A stretch of 64,000 bases of DNA from positions 496,001-560,000 of the forward strand of contig NZ_CP031194.1 of assembly GCF_003344965.1 (NCBI RefSeq). Direction: 5' to 3'. This stretch comes from Streptomyces paludis (lineage in GTDB: Bacteria; Actinomycetota; Actinomycetes; Streptomycetales; Streptomycetaceae). A model generated the notes under the pieces. That model saw nothing but the letters and a program-made list of their open reading frames with translations, searched no databases and had not been told where the DNA came from. This document shows, one piece after another, positions 7,254 to 16,304 of the stretch (the stretch's first letter is position 1; every line of letters begins with the position of its first letter). The position numbers and the translations under genes were made by a program.

Positions 7254-8774
7254 ATGACCGAGGTGCTGCTGCTGCTCGTGGCCGTGGGGCTGGCGCTCGC
7301 CTGCGGGGTCTTCGTCGCGGCGGAGTTCTCGCTGACCACGGTCGAGCGCGGGGAGCTGGAACGGGCCGTCGAGCGCGGGGAGCGGGGCGCGGCGGGGGCC
7401 CTGAAGGCCGTACGGAGCCTGACGTTCCAGCTGTCGGGCGCGCAGCTCGGCATCACGGTCACCAATCTGGTCGTCGGCATGCTCGCGGAGCCGTCGATCG
7501 GCAAGCTGATCCGGGGGCCGGTCGAGGCGGTGGGGCTCTCGCCGCCGGTGGCGTCGTCGGTGGCGCTGATCATCGGGACGGCCCTGTCGACGGTCGTGCT
7601 GATGGTCGTGGGCGAGCTGGTCCCGAAGAACTGGGCGATCTCCTCGCCGCTGGCCGTGGCCAAGGTGGTGGCGAACCCGCAGCGGTTCTTCACGGCGGCG
7701 TTCCGGCCGTTCATCCGCCATCTCAACAACACCGCCAACCGCATCGTGCGCGCCTTCGGTCTGGAGCCCACGGAGGAACTGGCCTCGGCGCGCGGCCCGC
7801 AGGAACTGGCGGCGCTGGCACGGCACTCCGCGAAGGAGGGCGCGCTGGAGCCGGACACGGCCGAGCTGTTCGTCCGGACGCTGAGCCTGTCCGCGCTGAC
7901 CGCCGAGAACGTGATGACGCCCCGGGTGCGGGTGGTGGCCCTCGATGTAAGGGCGACCGCCGAGGACGTCGCCAACGCCACCCGCGCCACCGGGCTCTCC
8001 CGCTTCCCCGTCCACCGGGGCTCGCTGGACTCCGTCGTGGGTGTCGCGCACATCAAGGACGTCCTGGCGGTGCCGGCGGACCGGCGGGCCCGGTACCCGC
8101 TCTCCGGGCTGCTGCGCGAGCCGTTGCTGGTGCCCGCGTCGCTGACCGTGGACACCCTGCTGGACCGGCTCTCGGGCCGGGCCAGGATGGCCGTCGTGAT
8201 CGACGAGTACGGCGGTACGGCGGGGGTCGTGACGCTGGAGGACATCGTCGAGGAGGTCGTCGGGGAGGTACGGGACGAGCACGATCCGCACGAGACGTCC
8301 GATCTGGCCCCGATGGGCGAGGACGCGGCCGGGCGGGCGCTCTGGTCGGCGGACGGCGCCGCACGCGCCGATCAGCTGCGGACGGTGGGGCTGCGGATGC
8401 CGGAGGGGCCGTACGAGACGCTCGCCGGGCTGGTCGCCACGGAGCTGGGCCGGCTGCCCGTGGAGGGCGACCGGCTGACGGTGGCGGGCTGGCGGCTGGA
8501 GGTCGTGGACGCCACGGGCCGGCGGGCGGCGCGGCTGCTGCTGCGCGCGCCGGAACCGCCGCCGGGCGCGGACGGCGGAACGGACGACGGCCCCGACGAC
8601 GACCGGGACGGCGGCCCGGATTCCCGCCCGGACGCCGGCCGTCGCGGGCTTGGGCGTGGGGGCCGTGACGGGCATGGCGGGGAGCGCGGCGGCGGGCGCG
8701 GCCGTGGCGAGCATGGCGGTCGTGGCATGCGCAGGCGTCGTGGCCGTACCGGTTCCTCGGGGGAGACCGGATGA
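7254..8774 (+). CDS. CNNM/HlyC-CorC family membrane protein with CBS pair
   Basis: A 506-residue protein of the hemolysin/CorC/CNNM family, associated with Mg2+/Co2+ efflux or transport. Order of domains: DUF21 transmembrane domain (about 1-185, including VVGELVPKNWAI, the family's V-P-K region), a CBS pair (about 205-325, with SRFPVHRGSLDSVVGVAHIKD and VVIDEYGGTAGVVTLEDI), a CorC-HlyC C-terminal domain (about 345-420), then a Gly/Arg/Asp-rich tail to residue 506. The ATG at 7254 is chosen because AGGGGTGAG precedes it by 5-7 nt; an upstream ATG at 7227 has no such site. It overlaps the next gene, a paralogue, by 4 nt (ATGA). The RG-rich tail is unusual for the family. Confidence 0.88.
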   Translation: MTEVLLLLVAVGLALACGVFVAAEFSLTTVERGELERAVERGERGAAGALKAVRSLTFQLSGAQLGITVTNLVVGMLAEPSIGKLIRGPVEAVGLSPPVASSVALIIGTALSTVVLMVVGELVPKNWAISSPLAVAKVVANPQRFFTAAFRPFIRHLNNTANRIVRAFGLEPTEELASARGPQELAALARHSAKEGALEPDTAELFVRTLSLSALTAENVMTPRVRVVALDVRATAEDVANATRATGLSRFPVHRGSLDSVVGVAHIKDVLAVPADRRARYPLSGLLREPLLVPASLTVDTLLDRLSGRARMAVVIDEYGGTAGVVTLEDIVEEVVGEVRDEHDPHETSDLAPMGEDAAGRALWSADGAARADQLRTVGLRMPEGPYETLAGLVATELGRLPVEGDRLTVAGWRLEVVDATGRRAARLLLRAPEPPPGADGGTDDGPDDDRDGGPDSRPDAGRRGLGRGGRDGHGGERGGGRGRGEHGGRGMRRRRGRTGSSGETG

Positions 8775-9787
8775 TCACCGCGCTCCAGCTGTTCGCCGCG
8801 CTGCTGACCCTTGTCGTCAACGCCTTCTTCGTCGGCTCCGAGTTCGCCCTGATCTCCGTACGCCGCAGCCAGGTCGAACCGCGCGCCGAGGCCGGCGACC
8901 GGCGCGCGCACAGTGTGCTGTGGGGGCTGGAGCATGTGTCGGCGCTGCTGGCGGCGGCGCAGCTCGGCATCACCCTGTGCACGCTGGTGCTGGGCATCGT
9001 CGCCGAGCCCGCCATCGCGCATCTGCTGGAGCCCGTGTTCACCTCGGTCGGCATCCCCTCGGGCCTGGTGCATCCGCTGTCGTTCGTGATCGCCCTCGCC
9101 GTGGCGACGTATCTGCACATGCTGCTCGGCGAGATGGTGCCGAAGAACGTCGCGCTGGCCGATCCCGTCCGCGCCGCGCTGCTGCTCGGGCCGCCGCTGG
9201 TGGGGCTGGCGCGGGCGCTGCGGCCGGTGATCTTCGCGATCAACGGGCTGGCGAACGCGCTGCTGCGGCTGCTGCGGGTGGAGACCAGGGACGAGGTCGC
9301 CGCGACGGCCGCCGACGACGAGCTGGCCCGGATGGTCACGGACGCGGGCCACGCCGGGCTGCTGGACGACCGCGCGGCGGAGCGGCTGCACGACGCCCTG
9401 GAGCTGGGGCGCCGGCCGGTGCGCGATGTGGTGCTGCCGCTGGAGCGGGTGGTGACCGTACGGCTGGGGGTGACACCGGCGGCGCTGGAGCGGCTGTCGG
9501 TGGAGACGGGCTTCTCGCGCTTCCCCGTGCTGGACCCGACCCGCCGGATCCTCGGCTATCTGCATGTGAAGGACGCCCTGGACGCGGCGCCGCGCGAGGA
9601 GCCGTTCCCGGTGGCGTCGATGCGGCCGGTCGCGCGGGTGCGGGACACGACGCCGATGGACGACGTACTGACCGCGATGCGCCGCGGCCGTACGCATCTG
9701 GCGGCGGTGGTGGACGACGAGGGGCGGCTGGGCGGGCTGGTGACGATGGAGGACGTCCTGCGCGAGCTGGTGGGCCGGCACGGCTGA
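8771..9787 (+). CDS. Second CNNM/HlyC-CorC family membrane protein
   Basis: A 338-residue paralogue of the upstream gene: DUF21 transmembrane domain (about 1-185, with LLGEMVPKNVAL) and a CBS pair (about 200-335, with SRFPVLDPTRRILGYLHVKD and VVDDEGRLGGLVTMEDV). The CorC-HlyC C-terminal domain of its neighbour is missing, so it ends at the CBS domains. The 4-nt overlap implies coupled translation, and the two products may form a heterodimer, as DUF21 domains dimerise. Tandem pairs of this kind are common in actinomycetes. Transported ion unknown; divalent cation is the family expectation. Confidence 0.88.
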   Translation: MITALQLFAALLTLVVNAFFVGSEFALISVRRSQVEPRAEAGDRRAHSVLWGLEHVSALLAAAQLGITLCTLVLGIVAEPAIAHLLEPVFTSVGIPSGLVHPLSFVIALAVATYLHMLLGEMVPKNVALADPVRAALLLGPPLVGLARALRPVIFAINGLANALLRLLRVETRDEVAATAADDELARMVTDAGHAGLLDDRAAERLHDALELGRRPVRDVVLPLERVVTVRLGVTPAALERLSVETGFSRFPVLDPTRRILGYLHVKDALDAAPREEPFPVASMRPVARVRDTTPMDDVLTAMRRGRTHLAAVVDDEGRLGGLVTMEDVLRELVGRHG

Positions 9788-9855
9788 GGGGAGCCACCGG
9801 GACCCACGGGGTGCCCGCGCGGCGTTCCGTACCGGGCGGTACGATCGGCCGCGCC

Positions 9856-10665
9856 ATGGAGATGAACGCCTCTTACACCAGTCTCGTCGCGGTCGGTGAC
9901 TCCTTCACGGAGGGCATGTCCGACCTGCTGCCCGACGGCTCGTACCGCGGCTGGGCGGATCTGCTCGCCGCGCGGCTCGCCGCCCGTACCCCCGGCTTCC
10001 GGTACGCGAATCTCGCCGTGCGCGGCAAGCTCATCGGCCAGATCGTCGAGGAGCAGGTGGCGCCCGCCGCCGCGATGTCACCCGATGTGATCACACTGGT
10101 GGGCGGGCTCAACGACACACTGCGTCCGAAGGTCGACATGGGGCGGGTGCGCGCCCTGCTCGAAGAGGCGGTGGAGCGGCTCGCGCCGGCCTGCGGCCGG
10201 CTGGTGCTGATGCGCAGCCCCGGGCGGAACGGTCCGGTGATGGAGCGCTTCCGGCCGCGCATGGAGGAGCTGTTCGGGTACGTGGACGAGCTGGCGGCGC
10301 GTCATGGCGCGCTGGTGGTCGATCTGTACGGGGCGCCGGTGCTCGGCGACCCCCGCATGTGGGACGTGGACCGGCTCCATCTCACGGCGGAGGGGCACCG
10401 CAGGGTCGCCGAGGCGGTCTGGCAGGCCCTGGGCCTGCCGCCGGAGGAGGACTGGCGCACGGAGCTGCCGCCGGCCGTCCCCGACCGATGGCCGGCCCGG
10501 CGACTGGGCGACGCGCGCTTCGCCCGGCGGCATCTGGCGCCATGGGTGGTACGGCGCGTCACGGGACGCTCGTCGGGCGACGGCCGCCCCGCCAAGCGCC
10601 CGGAGCTGCTGCCGTACGAGCGGCCGCACGAGGAGCCACACGCCGCCGGGGAATCCATCTCGTAG
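9856..10665 (+). CDS. SGNH/GDSL-family hydrolase
   Basis: A 269-residue esterase-like protein. Block I, VAVGDSFTEGM, places the nucleophile at Ser16. Block III, VGGLNDTL, supplies the oxyanion Asn. Block V, DRLHLTAEGH, supplies the Asp/His pair. No signal peptide is present, which suggests a cytosolic lipase/esterase or deacetylase. After about residue 200 the chain is a basic, Arg/Pro-rich tail. The ATG at 9856 is preceded by TACGAT at 9840-9845, giving a leader of only a few nucleotides if that is the -10. The frame is open far upstream through the CBS gene on the same strand, but that part is an out-of-frame shadow. Substrate unknown. Confidence 0.88.
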   Translation: MEMNASYTSLVAVGDSFTEGMSDLLPDGSYRGWADLLAARLAARTPGFRYANLAVRGKLIGQIVEEQVAPAAAMSPDVITLVGGLNDTLRPKVDMGRVRALLEEAVERLAPACGRLVLMRSPGRNGPVMERFRPRMEELFGYVDELAARHGALVVDLYGAPVLGDPRMWDVDRLHLTAEGHRRVAEAVWQALGLPPEEDWRTELPPAVPDRWPARRLGDARFARRHLAPWVVRRVTGRSSGDGRPAKRPELLPYERPHEEPHAAGESIS

Positions 10666-10710
10666 GAAGCTACGAAAGAGGCCGGGGCGACCGTCTGCGT
10701 GAACCGCCAG

Positions 10711-10716
10711 TAGAAT
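10711..10716 (+). promoter_or_regulatory. -10 element (TAGAAT) of purB; leaderless start likely
   Basis: TAGAAT lies 8 nt before the GTG at 10725, so transcription would begin at or within 1-2 nt of the start codon. No Shine-Dalgarno sequence exists in between. The -35 region is weak (GACCGT at 10689-10694, 16-bp spacing). Confidence 0.6.
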
Positions 10717-10724
10717 CACCCCAC

Positions 10725-12158
10725 GTGACTGCCAAGCCTCGTATCCCCAATGTCCTTGCCGGCCGCTACGCCTCGGCGGAGCTGGCCGTGCTGTGGTCCC
10801 CCGAGCAGAAGGTGCAGCTGGAGCGCCGGCTGTGGCTCGCCGTGCTGCGGGCCCAGCGGGACCTGGGGATCGATGTGCCCGAGGCCGCGCTCGCCGACTA
10901 CGAGCGGGTGATCGACCAGGTCGACCTGGCGTCTATCGCCGAGCGCGAGAAGGTCACGCGGCACGACGTGAAGGCCCGGATCGAGGAGTTCAACGCCCTC
11001 GCCGGCCATGAGCAGGTCCACAAGGGCATGACCTCGCGGGATCTCACGGAGAACGTCGAGCAGCTCCAGATCCGGCTGTCGCTCGAACTGACCCGGGACC
11101 GTACAGTCGCGGTGCTGGCCCGGCTCGGCAAGCTCGCGGGCGAGTACGGCGAGCTGGTGATGGCCGGCCGGTCGCACAACGTCGCCGCGCAGGCCACCAC
11201 GCTCGGCAAGCGGTTCGCGACGGCCGCCGACGAGCTGCTCGTGGCGTACGGACGGCTGGAGGAGCTCCTCGGCCGCTACCCGCTGCGCGGCATCAAGGGC
11301 CCGGTCGGCACCGCGCAGGACATGCTCGACCTGCTGGGCGGCGACACCGCGAAGCTCGCCGAGCTGGAGGAGCGGGTGGCGGGCCATCTGGGCTTCGCGC
11401 GGGCGTTCACCTCGGTCGGCCAGGTCTATCCGCGCTCGCTCGACTACGACGTGGTGACCGCGCTGGTGCAGCTGGCGGCGGCGCCGTCGTCGGTCGCGAA
11501 GACGATCCGGCTGATGGCCGGGCACGAGCTGGTCACCGAGGGCTTCAAGCCCGGCCAGGTCGGGTCCTCCGCGATGCCGCACAAGATGAACACGCGCTCC
11601 TGCGAGCGGGTCAACGGCCTCATGGTGATCCTGCGCGGATACGCGTCGATGACCGGCGAGCTGGCGGGCGACCAGTGGAACGAGGGCGATGTCTCGTGCT
11701 CGGTGGTGCGCCGGGTCGCGCTGCCCGACGCGTTCTTCGCGCTCGACGGGCTGCTGGAGACGTTCCTGACGGTCCTGGACGAGTTCGGCGCGTTCCCCGC
11801 GGTGGTGGCGCGCGAGCTGGACCGTTATCTGCCGTTCCTCGCCACGACGAAGGTCCTGATGGGCGCGGTACGGGCCGGGGTGGGCCGCGAGGCCGCGCAC
11901 GAGGTCATCAAGGAGCACGCGGTGGCGTCGGCGCTGGCGATGCGCGAGCGGGGCGCCGAGCGCAACGAGCTGCTCGACCGGCTGGCGGCGGACGACCGTA
12001 TCCCGCTGGACCGCGCGGGCCTGGACGCCCTGATGGCCGACAAGCTCTCCTTCACGGGCGCGGCGGCGGACCAGATCGCGGCCGTCGTCGGCCGGATCGA
12101 CGAGATCGTCAAGCGGCACCCGGAGGCCGCGGGGTACACCCCGGGCGCGATTCTGTGA
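10725..12158 (+). CDS. purB: Adenylosuccinate lyase
   Basis: A 477-residue enzyme catalysing two purine steps: SAICAR to AICAR plus fumarate, and adenylosuccinate to AMP plus fumarate. The fumarase/aspartase-superfamily signature GSSAMPHKMN is intact, its serine being the catalytic residue on the mobile loop. TSRDLTENVEQLQ and GRSHNVAAQATTLGKRFA match the two other conserved regions, the latter with the catalytic His. Length is normal for the family. The GTG at 10725 is chosen because MTAKPRIPNVLAGRYAS is the conserved N-terminus and the -10 box sits just upstream. It stands apart from other purine genes, as is usual in Streptomyces. The mug gene follows 43 bp later. Confidence 0.96.
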   Translation: MTAKPRIPNVLAGRYASAELAVLWSPEQKVQLERRLWLAVLRAQRDLGIDVPEAALADYERVIDQVDLASIAEREKVTRHDVKARIEEFNALAGHEQVHKGMTSRDLTENVEQLQIRLSLELTRDRTVAVLARLGKLAGEYGELVMAGRSHNVAAQATTLGKRFATAADELLVAYGRLEELLGRYPLRGIKGPVGTAQDMLDLLGGDTAKLAELEERVAGHLGFARAFTSVGQVYPRSLDYDVVTALVQLAAAPSSVAKTIRLMAGHELVTEGFKPGQVGSSAMPHKMNTRSCERVNGLMVILRGYASMTGELAGDQWNEGDVSCSVVRRVALPDAFFALDGLLETFLTVLDEFGAFPAVVARELDRYLPFLATTKVLMGAVRAGVGREAAHEVIKEHAVASALAMRERGAERNELLDRLAADDRIPLDRAGLDALMADKLSFTGAAADQIAAVVGRIDEIVKRHPEAAGYTPGAIL

Positions 12159-12201
12159 CCCGCTGGATCCGCGGAACCACCCCCGTCCGGCGGATCGGCG
12201 C

Positions 12202-12750
12202 ATGAGGCGCGAAGACCTCGAAGCCGCCCGCGACCGCGTCATCCCCGACGTGGCCGCGGGCGGTCTGCGTGTGCTGTTCTGCGGTATCAACCCCAGCCTG
12301 ATGTCCGGCGCGACGGGCCATCACTTCGCCCGCCCCGGCAACCGCTTCTGGCCGGTGCTGCATCTCTCCGGCTTCACCCCGCGCCGGCTGCGGCCCAGCG
12401 AGCAGGGCGAGCTGCTCACGTACGGCCTGGGCATCACCAATGTCGCCGCGCGGGCGACGGCGCGGGCCGACGAGCTGAGCGACGAGGAGTTCCGGGAGGG
12501 CGGCCGGATCCTGACCGAGAAGGTGGCGCGGCTACGGCCCCGGTGGCTCGCGGTGGTCGGGATCACCGCGTACCGCACGGCGTTCGACGACAGAAAGGCC
12601 CAGATCGGGCCGCAGGAGCGGACGATCGGGGAGACCCGCGTCTGGGCGCTGCCCAACCCGAGCGGTCTGAACGCGCACTGGACGGCGGCGACGATGGCGG
12701 CGGAGTTCGCCCGGCTGCGGGAGGCCGCGGCGGACGGCTTGGCCGGCTGA
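12202..12750 (+). CDS. mug: G/U mismatch-specific DNA glycosylase (Mug/TDG family)
   Basis: A 182-residue protein of the mismatch-specific uracil/thymine DNA glycosylase family, which removes uracil (or thymine) opposite G and some etheno-adducts in base-excision repair. Motif 1, FCGINPSLMSGATGHHFA, contains the catalytic Asn of the G-I-N-P-S motif and the following phosphate-contact residues. Motif 2, ALPNPSGLNAHW, forms the wedge and intercalation loop. Length is normal for the family. It follows purB closely, probably by convenience rather than function. A short hairpin after the stop may terminate transcription before the LacI gene. Confidence 0.92.
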   Translation: MRREDLEAARDRVIPDVAAGGLRVLFCGINPSLMSGATGHHFARPGNRFWPVLHLSGFTPRRLRPSEQGELLTYGLGITNVAARATARADELSDEEFREGGRILTEKVARLRPRWLAVVGITAYRTAFDDRKAQIGPQERTIGETRVWALPNPSGLNAHWTAATMAAEFARLREAAADGLAG

Positions 12751-12762
12751 GACGGCTGAGGA

Positions 12763-12779
12763 CCACCGCGGTTCGGTGG
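12763..12779 (+). terminator. Short hairpin after mug
   Basis: CCACCG (12763-12768), a 5-nt loop and CGGTGG (12774-12779) form a perfect 6-bp stem 12 nt after the stop. It is weak but well placed. Confidence 0.45.
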
Positions 12780-12790
12780 CGGCACCCGCC

Positions 12791-12830
12791 TTGCCAATTT
12801 TGTGGCAAGCGTTGACAAGTTTGCGCAACG
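12791..12830 (+). promoter_or_regulatory. Operator/promoter region of the sugar-acid operon
   Basis: This AT-rich stretch holds the inverted repeat TTGCCAATTTTGTGGCAA (12791-12808, 6-bp arms), a -35-like TTGACA (12812-12817) and the perfect palindrome TTGCGCAA (12821-12828), with CGTTG...CAACG flanking it (12810-12830). A central C-G in an even palindrome is typical of LacI-family operators. A clear -10 is not evident; CAATAT at 12843-12848 lies too far from TTGACA. Confidence 0.6.
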
Positions 12831-12892
12831 GTGACGACCATGCAATATGTCGTTCATCCACCTCGCTCCGTCGAACAAGTAACGGAGCTGCC

Positions 12893-13951
12893 ATGGCCAC
12901 CACCCTCACCGACGTTGCCAAACGCGCCAACGTCGCCCTCTCCACCGCGTCCCGGGCGTTCAGCGACCCCGACCGGCTCGGGCCGCAGACCTTGCGCAAG
13001 GTTCTCGCCGTTGCGCAAGAGCTGGGTTACGAGTCGCCCGTGGCGCGTACTGCCGAGCCCGTCGCCGAGGGCGGGACGGTCACCGTGGCCGTCGTCGTGC
13101 CGGACATCGCCAATCCGGTGTTCGGGGCGTTCGTGAAGGCCGCCCAGGGCGCGGGATGGCACCGCAGGCAGACCGTCGTCCTCGCGGACACCGATCTCAG
13201 CCCGGACCGGGAGCGCGAGGTGATCACGCATCTGCGGGAGCGGGCGGACGGTCTGATCGTCTGCTCGCCCCGGCTGGAGGCGGACGAGATCCTCGACATC
13301 TGCGGCCGCACCCCCGCCGTCCTCGTCAACCGCGAGACATCCGGCGCGGACTGTGTCATCGCGGACGCCGGGCACGGCATGCGGCAGGCCGCCGAGTATC
13401 TGGCCGCGCTCGGCCACCGGCGGATCGCCTATGTCCAGGGCATGCAGCGCTCTTGGTCCAACGCGCACCGGGTCGAGCTGATCCGGCGCGAGGCCGAACG
13501 GGCCGGTCTTGAGCTGGAGTTGCTCGGCTGGCAGGCCGAGACGGTCGCGGGCGGTACGGCGGCGGCGGCCGGTGTGATGGCCTCGGGCGCGTCCGCCGTG
13601 ATCACCCACAACGATCTGATGGCGCTCGGTGTGATCGCCGGCGCGCGGGCACTGGGGCTGAGTGTCCCGGCGGACCTCAGTGTCATCGGGGTGGACGACA
13701 TCCCGTTCGCCGAGGTGTCGCAGCCGTCGCTGACCAGCATCGCCGTACCGATGGCCAAGGCGGGCGCGCTCGGCACGGAGCTGCTCGGGCAGGTCCTGTC
13801 GGGCGAGCGCTCCACCCCGCGGCTGCTGCGGCTGCCGACCCAGCTCATCGTGCGCGGGTCCAGCGCCCCGCCCGGTGGCGGCGGCCCGGCCACCCCCCAC
13901 GCCGCGTGGGGACCCACCGCGGACCGAACCACGAAGGACGACGTCTCATGA
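12893..13951 (+). CDS. LacI-family transcriptional regulator of the sugar-acid operon
   Basis: A 352-residue repressor-type protein. The N-terminal helix-turn-helix [21 protein letters not shown] and the minor-groove hinge region are complete. The sensor domain starts at [18 protein letters not shown] and ends with [21 protein letters not shown]. The ATG at 12893, with GGAG just upstream, is the start; the frame upstream is non-coding. Its stop overlaps the next gene by 4 nt (ATGA), so the regulator is the first gene of the catabolic operon and probably autoregulated through the palindromes before and inside it. The ligand is probably a hexonate/hexuronate or the keto-deoxy intermediate, by context. 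Confidence 0.92.
   Translation: MATTLTDVAKRANVALSTASRAFSDPDRLGPQTLRKVLAVAQELGYESPVARTAEPVAEGGTVTVAVVVPDIANPVFGAFVKAAQGAGWHRRQTVVLADTDLSPDREREVITHLRERADGLIVCSPRLEADEILDICGRTPAVLVNRETSGADCVIADAGHGMRQAAEYLAALGHRRIAYVQGMQRSWSNAHRVELIRREAERAGLELELLGWQAETVAGGTAAAAGVMASGASAVITHNDLMALGVIAGARALGLSVPADLSVIGVDDIPFAEVSQPSLTSIAVPMAKAGALGTELLGQVLSGERSTPRLLRLPTQLIVRGSSAPPGGGGPATPHAAWGPTADRTTKDDVS
12992..13018. promoter_or_regulatory. Two intragenic TTGCGCAA palindromes, candidate secondary operators
   Basis: TTGCGCAA occurs at 12992-12999 and 13011-13018, 19 bp apart, inside the regulator gene and about 170 bp downstream of the identical upstream copy. They encode LRK and VAQ using TTG and CAA codons that are rare in this genome. 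Repression by looping between the upstream and internal sites is a plausible inference. Confidence 0.5.
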
Positions 13952-15036
13952 GCACCGGCACACCGTCACACGGCACCTCCTCGCCCGGCATACCACCGCA
14001 CAACACAGCGCCGCACAACACACCGGCGTACGGCACCCCCTCCGCGCCGCCCCTGCGCGTCGTGGTCGCCGACGCCAATCTCGCCCCGCTGCGCGCCGAG
14101 TTCGAGGCCGCGCTGCCCGCCGGCACGGCCGTCGTCTGGCCGGACGTACGGGACACCGGCGCGGTCACGGCGGCCCTCGCCGACGCGGACGTCCTCGTCT
14201 CCGGACAGTGCACTGCCGCGATGGCCGCCGCAGCGCCGCGCCTGCGGCTGGTCCACGCGGCCGGCGCCGGTACGGAGAAGATCGACACCGCCGCGCTGGC
14301 CCCCGGTACCCGGGTCGCCAACACCTTCCACCACGAGAACTCGATGGCGGAGTACGCGATCTCCGCCGCGATCCTGCTGCGCCGGGGCTTCCTGCGCCAG
14401 CACACCGCGCTGCGCGAGGGGCTCTGGGACTCCCCCGTGTACTCCCCGGACGCCCCGTGGGTGGACAGCCTGGCCTCGGCGACCGTCGGCTTCGTCGGCT
14501 TCGGCCATATCGGCGCGCGCTGCTGGGAGTTGTTCCGGGCGCTCGGCGCGCGGGGCGTCGCCGTCACCCGGCGCGGCGATGTCGACGCGGCGGAGCAGCG
14601 GCTGGAGTGGTCGGGGACGGTGGACGACCTCGGCACGCTGCTGGAGACCTCCGACGTGGTCGTCGTGTCGGCACCACTCAGCGAGGCGACGACCGGGCTG
14701 ATCGGCGCGGCCGAGGTCGCCCGGATGCGACCCGGCTCCGTACTCATCAATGTGGGCCGGGGGCCGGTCGTCGACGAGGACGCGCTCTACCGGGCGCTGC
14801 GCGACCGCGCCATCGGCGGCGCCGCGCTCGACGTCTGGTACCGCTACCCGGCGAGCGGGCGGCACGGCGCGCCCGGCAACCACCCCTTCGAAGAGCTGGA
14901 CAACGTACTGATGACTCCCCACTCCTCCGGGCTCACCCGCGAGACCTTCGCGCGCCGGGCCGCCGACATCGCCGCCAACATCGGCCGGCTGGCCGCGGGC
15001 GAAGAGCCGCACAACGTCGTGGCGGTGGCCCGATGA
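13948..15036 (+). CDS. D-isomer-specific 2-hydroxyacid dehydrogenase
   Basis: A 362-residue NAD(P)-dependent dehydrogenase of the phosphoglycerate-dehydrogenase-like family. The Rossmann motif is [14 protein letters not shown]. The catalytic arginine region is [15 protein letters not shown] ([16 protein letters not shown]), the substrate/cofactor region is [14 protein letters not shown], and the catalytic His is in MTPHSSG. The first ~35 residues are a Thr/Ser/Pro/His-rich extension not typical of the family. The ATG overlaps the regulator's stop by 4 nt, as does its own stop with the next gene. In context it may reduce or oxidise a keto-acid intermediate, or scavenge glyoxylate or hydroxypyruvate. 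The exact substrate cannot be read from sequence. Confidence 0.88.
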   Translation: MSTGTPSHGTSSPGIPPHNTAPHNTPAYGTPSAPPLRVVVADANLAPLRAEFEAALPAGTAVVWPDVRDTGAVTAALADADVLVSGQCTAAMAAAAPRLRLVHAAGAGTEKIDTAALAPGTRVANTFHHENSMAEYAISAAILLRRGFLRQHTALREGLWDSPVYSPDAPWVDSLASATVGFVGFGHIGARCWELFRALGARGVAVTRRGDVDAAEQRLEWSGTVDDLGTLLETSDVVVVSAPLSEATTGLIGAAEVARMRPGSVLINVGRGPVVDEDALYRALRDRAIGGAALDVWYRYPASGRHGAPGNHPFEELDNVLMTPHSSGLTRETFARRAADIAANIGRLAAGEEPHNVVAVAR

Positions 15037-16304
15037 CCGGCACCGGCGGCAACAGGACAACGGACAGCGGCCACGACACCGGCAGGGCGAGCGACACGAT
15101 CGTCGCCGCCGACGTGATCATCACCAGCCCCGGCCGTAACTTCGTCACACTCAAGATCACCACCGCGCAGGGCCTGACCGGCTGGGGCGACGCCACCCTC
15201 AACGGCCGTGAGCTGGCCGTCGCCTCGTATCTGCGGGACCATGTCGCGCCGCTGCTCATCGGCCGCGACCCCGCCAGGATCGAGGACACCTGGCAGTACC
15301 TCTACCGGGGCGTGTACTGGCGGCGCGGGCCGGTCACCATGACCTCCATCGGCGCGGTGGACATCGCGCTGTGGGACATCAAGGGCAAGACCACCGGACA
15401 GCCCGTCTACCAGCTCCTCGGCGGCGCCGTCCGCGACCGGATCCTCACCTACACACACGCCACCGGCTGGGATGTCCCCCAGCTGCTGGACTCCATCGAC
15501 GCCCGCCGCGAACAGGGCTTCCTCGCCGTCCGCGCGCAGAGCGGCGTACCCGGACTGGACATGGTGTACGGGGTGACCAACGGCGCCGCCGGTTACGAGC
15601 CGGCCGGGCGCGGCGCGGCCCCCGTCGAGGAGGTCTGGGACACCGACGCGTATCTCCGGCACGCGCCGAAGGTGCTCGCCGCCGCCCGCGACCACGTGGG
15701 CCCCGAGCTGAAGCTGCTGCACGATGTCCATCACCGGCTGACGCCCGGTCAGGCGGCGCGGCTGGGAAAGGAGTTGGAGGGCGTCGGGCTGTTCTGGCTG
15801 GAGGACGTCACCCCGGCGGAGAACCAGCAGGTGCTGCGCCACGTACGGCAGCACACCACGGTCCCGCTGGCGATCGGCGAGGTGTTCAACACCGTCTGGG
15901 AGTGCCAGTCGCTGATCACCGAGCAGCTCATCGACTTCGTACGGACGTGTGTGACGCACGCGGGCGGCATCAGCCATCTGCGGCGGATCGCGGCGCTCGC
16001 CGAGATCTGGCAGATCGCGCTGGGGCCGCACGGGCCGTCGGACGTCTCGCCGGTGGCGCTGGGCGCGTCGCTGCACGTGGGGCTCTCGACACCGAACTTC
16101 GCCATCCAGGAGTACATGGGCTACGAGCCGCTGGTGCACGAGGTGTTCCAGCACGGCTGGTCGTACGAGAACGGCTATCTGCACCCCGGTGACCTGCCCG
16201 GTATCGGGATCGAGGTCGACGAGAAGCTCGCGGCCCGCTACCCGTACGAGCCCGCCTACCTGCCGGTCGCGCGTCGGCGCGACGGCTCGATGACGGACTG
16301 GTGA
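15033..16304 (+). CDS. manD: D-mannonate dehydratase, enolase superfamily (ManD/RspA type)
   Basis: A 423-residue enolase-superfamily enzyme that should dehydrate D-mannonate (or a C2/C3-related aldonate) to 2-keto-3-deoxy-D-gluconate. Diagnostic segments are [30 protein letters not shown], the metal ligands in DVHH, WLEDVTP and IGEVFN, and the C-terminal EIW...[12 protein letters not shown] region. The C-terminus GSMTDW is the usual ending. The ~20 N-terminal residues (Gly/Thr/Asp-rich) are extra. Family members vary from efficient mannonate dehydratases to weak gluconate/mannonate enzymes, so specificity is inferred from the neighbouring fructuronate-reductase-like gene. ATGA overlap upstream, GTGA overlap downstream. 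Confidence 0.9.
   Translation: MTGTGGNRTTDSGHDTGRASDTIVAADVIITSPGRNFVTLKITTAQGLTGWGDATLNGRELAVASYLRDHVAPLLIGRDPARIEDTWQYLYRGVYWRRGPVTMTSIGAVDIALWDIKGKTTGQPVYQLLGGAVRDRILTYTHATGWDVPQLLDSIDARREQGFLAVRAQSGVPGLDMVYGVTNGAAGYEPAGRGAAPVEEVWDTDAYLRHAPKVLAAARDHVGPELKLLHDVHHRLTPGQAARLGKELEGVGLFWLEDVTPAENQQVLRHVRQHTTVPLAIGEVFNTVWECQSLITEQLIDFVRTCVTHAGGISHLRRIAALAEIWQIALGPHGPSDVSPVALGASLHVGLSTPNFAIQEYMGYEPLVHEVFQHGWSYENGYLHPGDLPGIGIEVDEKLAARYPYEPAYLPVARRRDGSMTDW

Noticed and set aside
8650..9855. In-frame extension of the SGNH hydrolase upstream to 8650
   Set aside because: It overlaps the CBS protein gene in another frame and is low-complexity; the GDSL block lies only 16 residues after the ATG at 9856.
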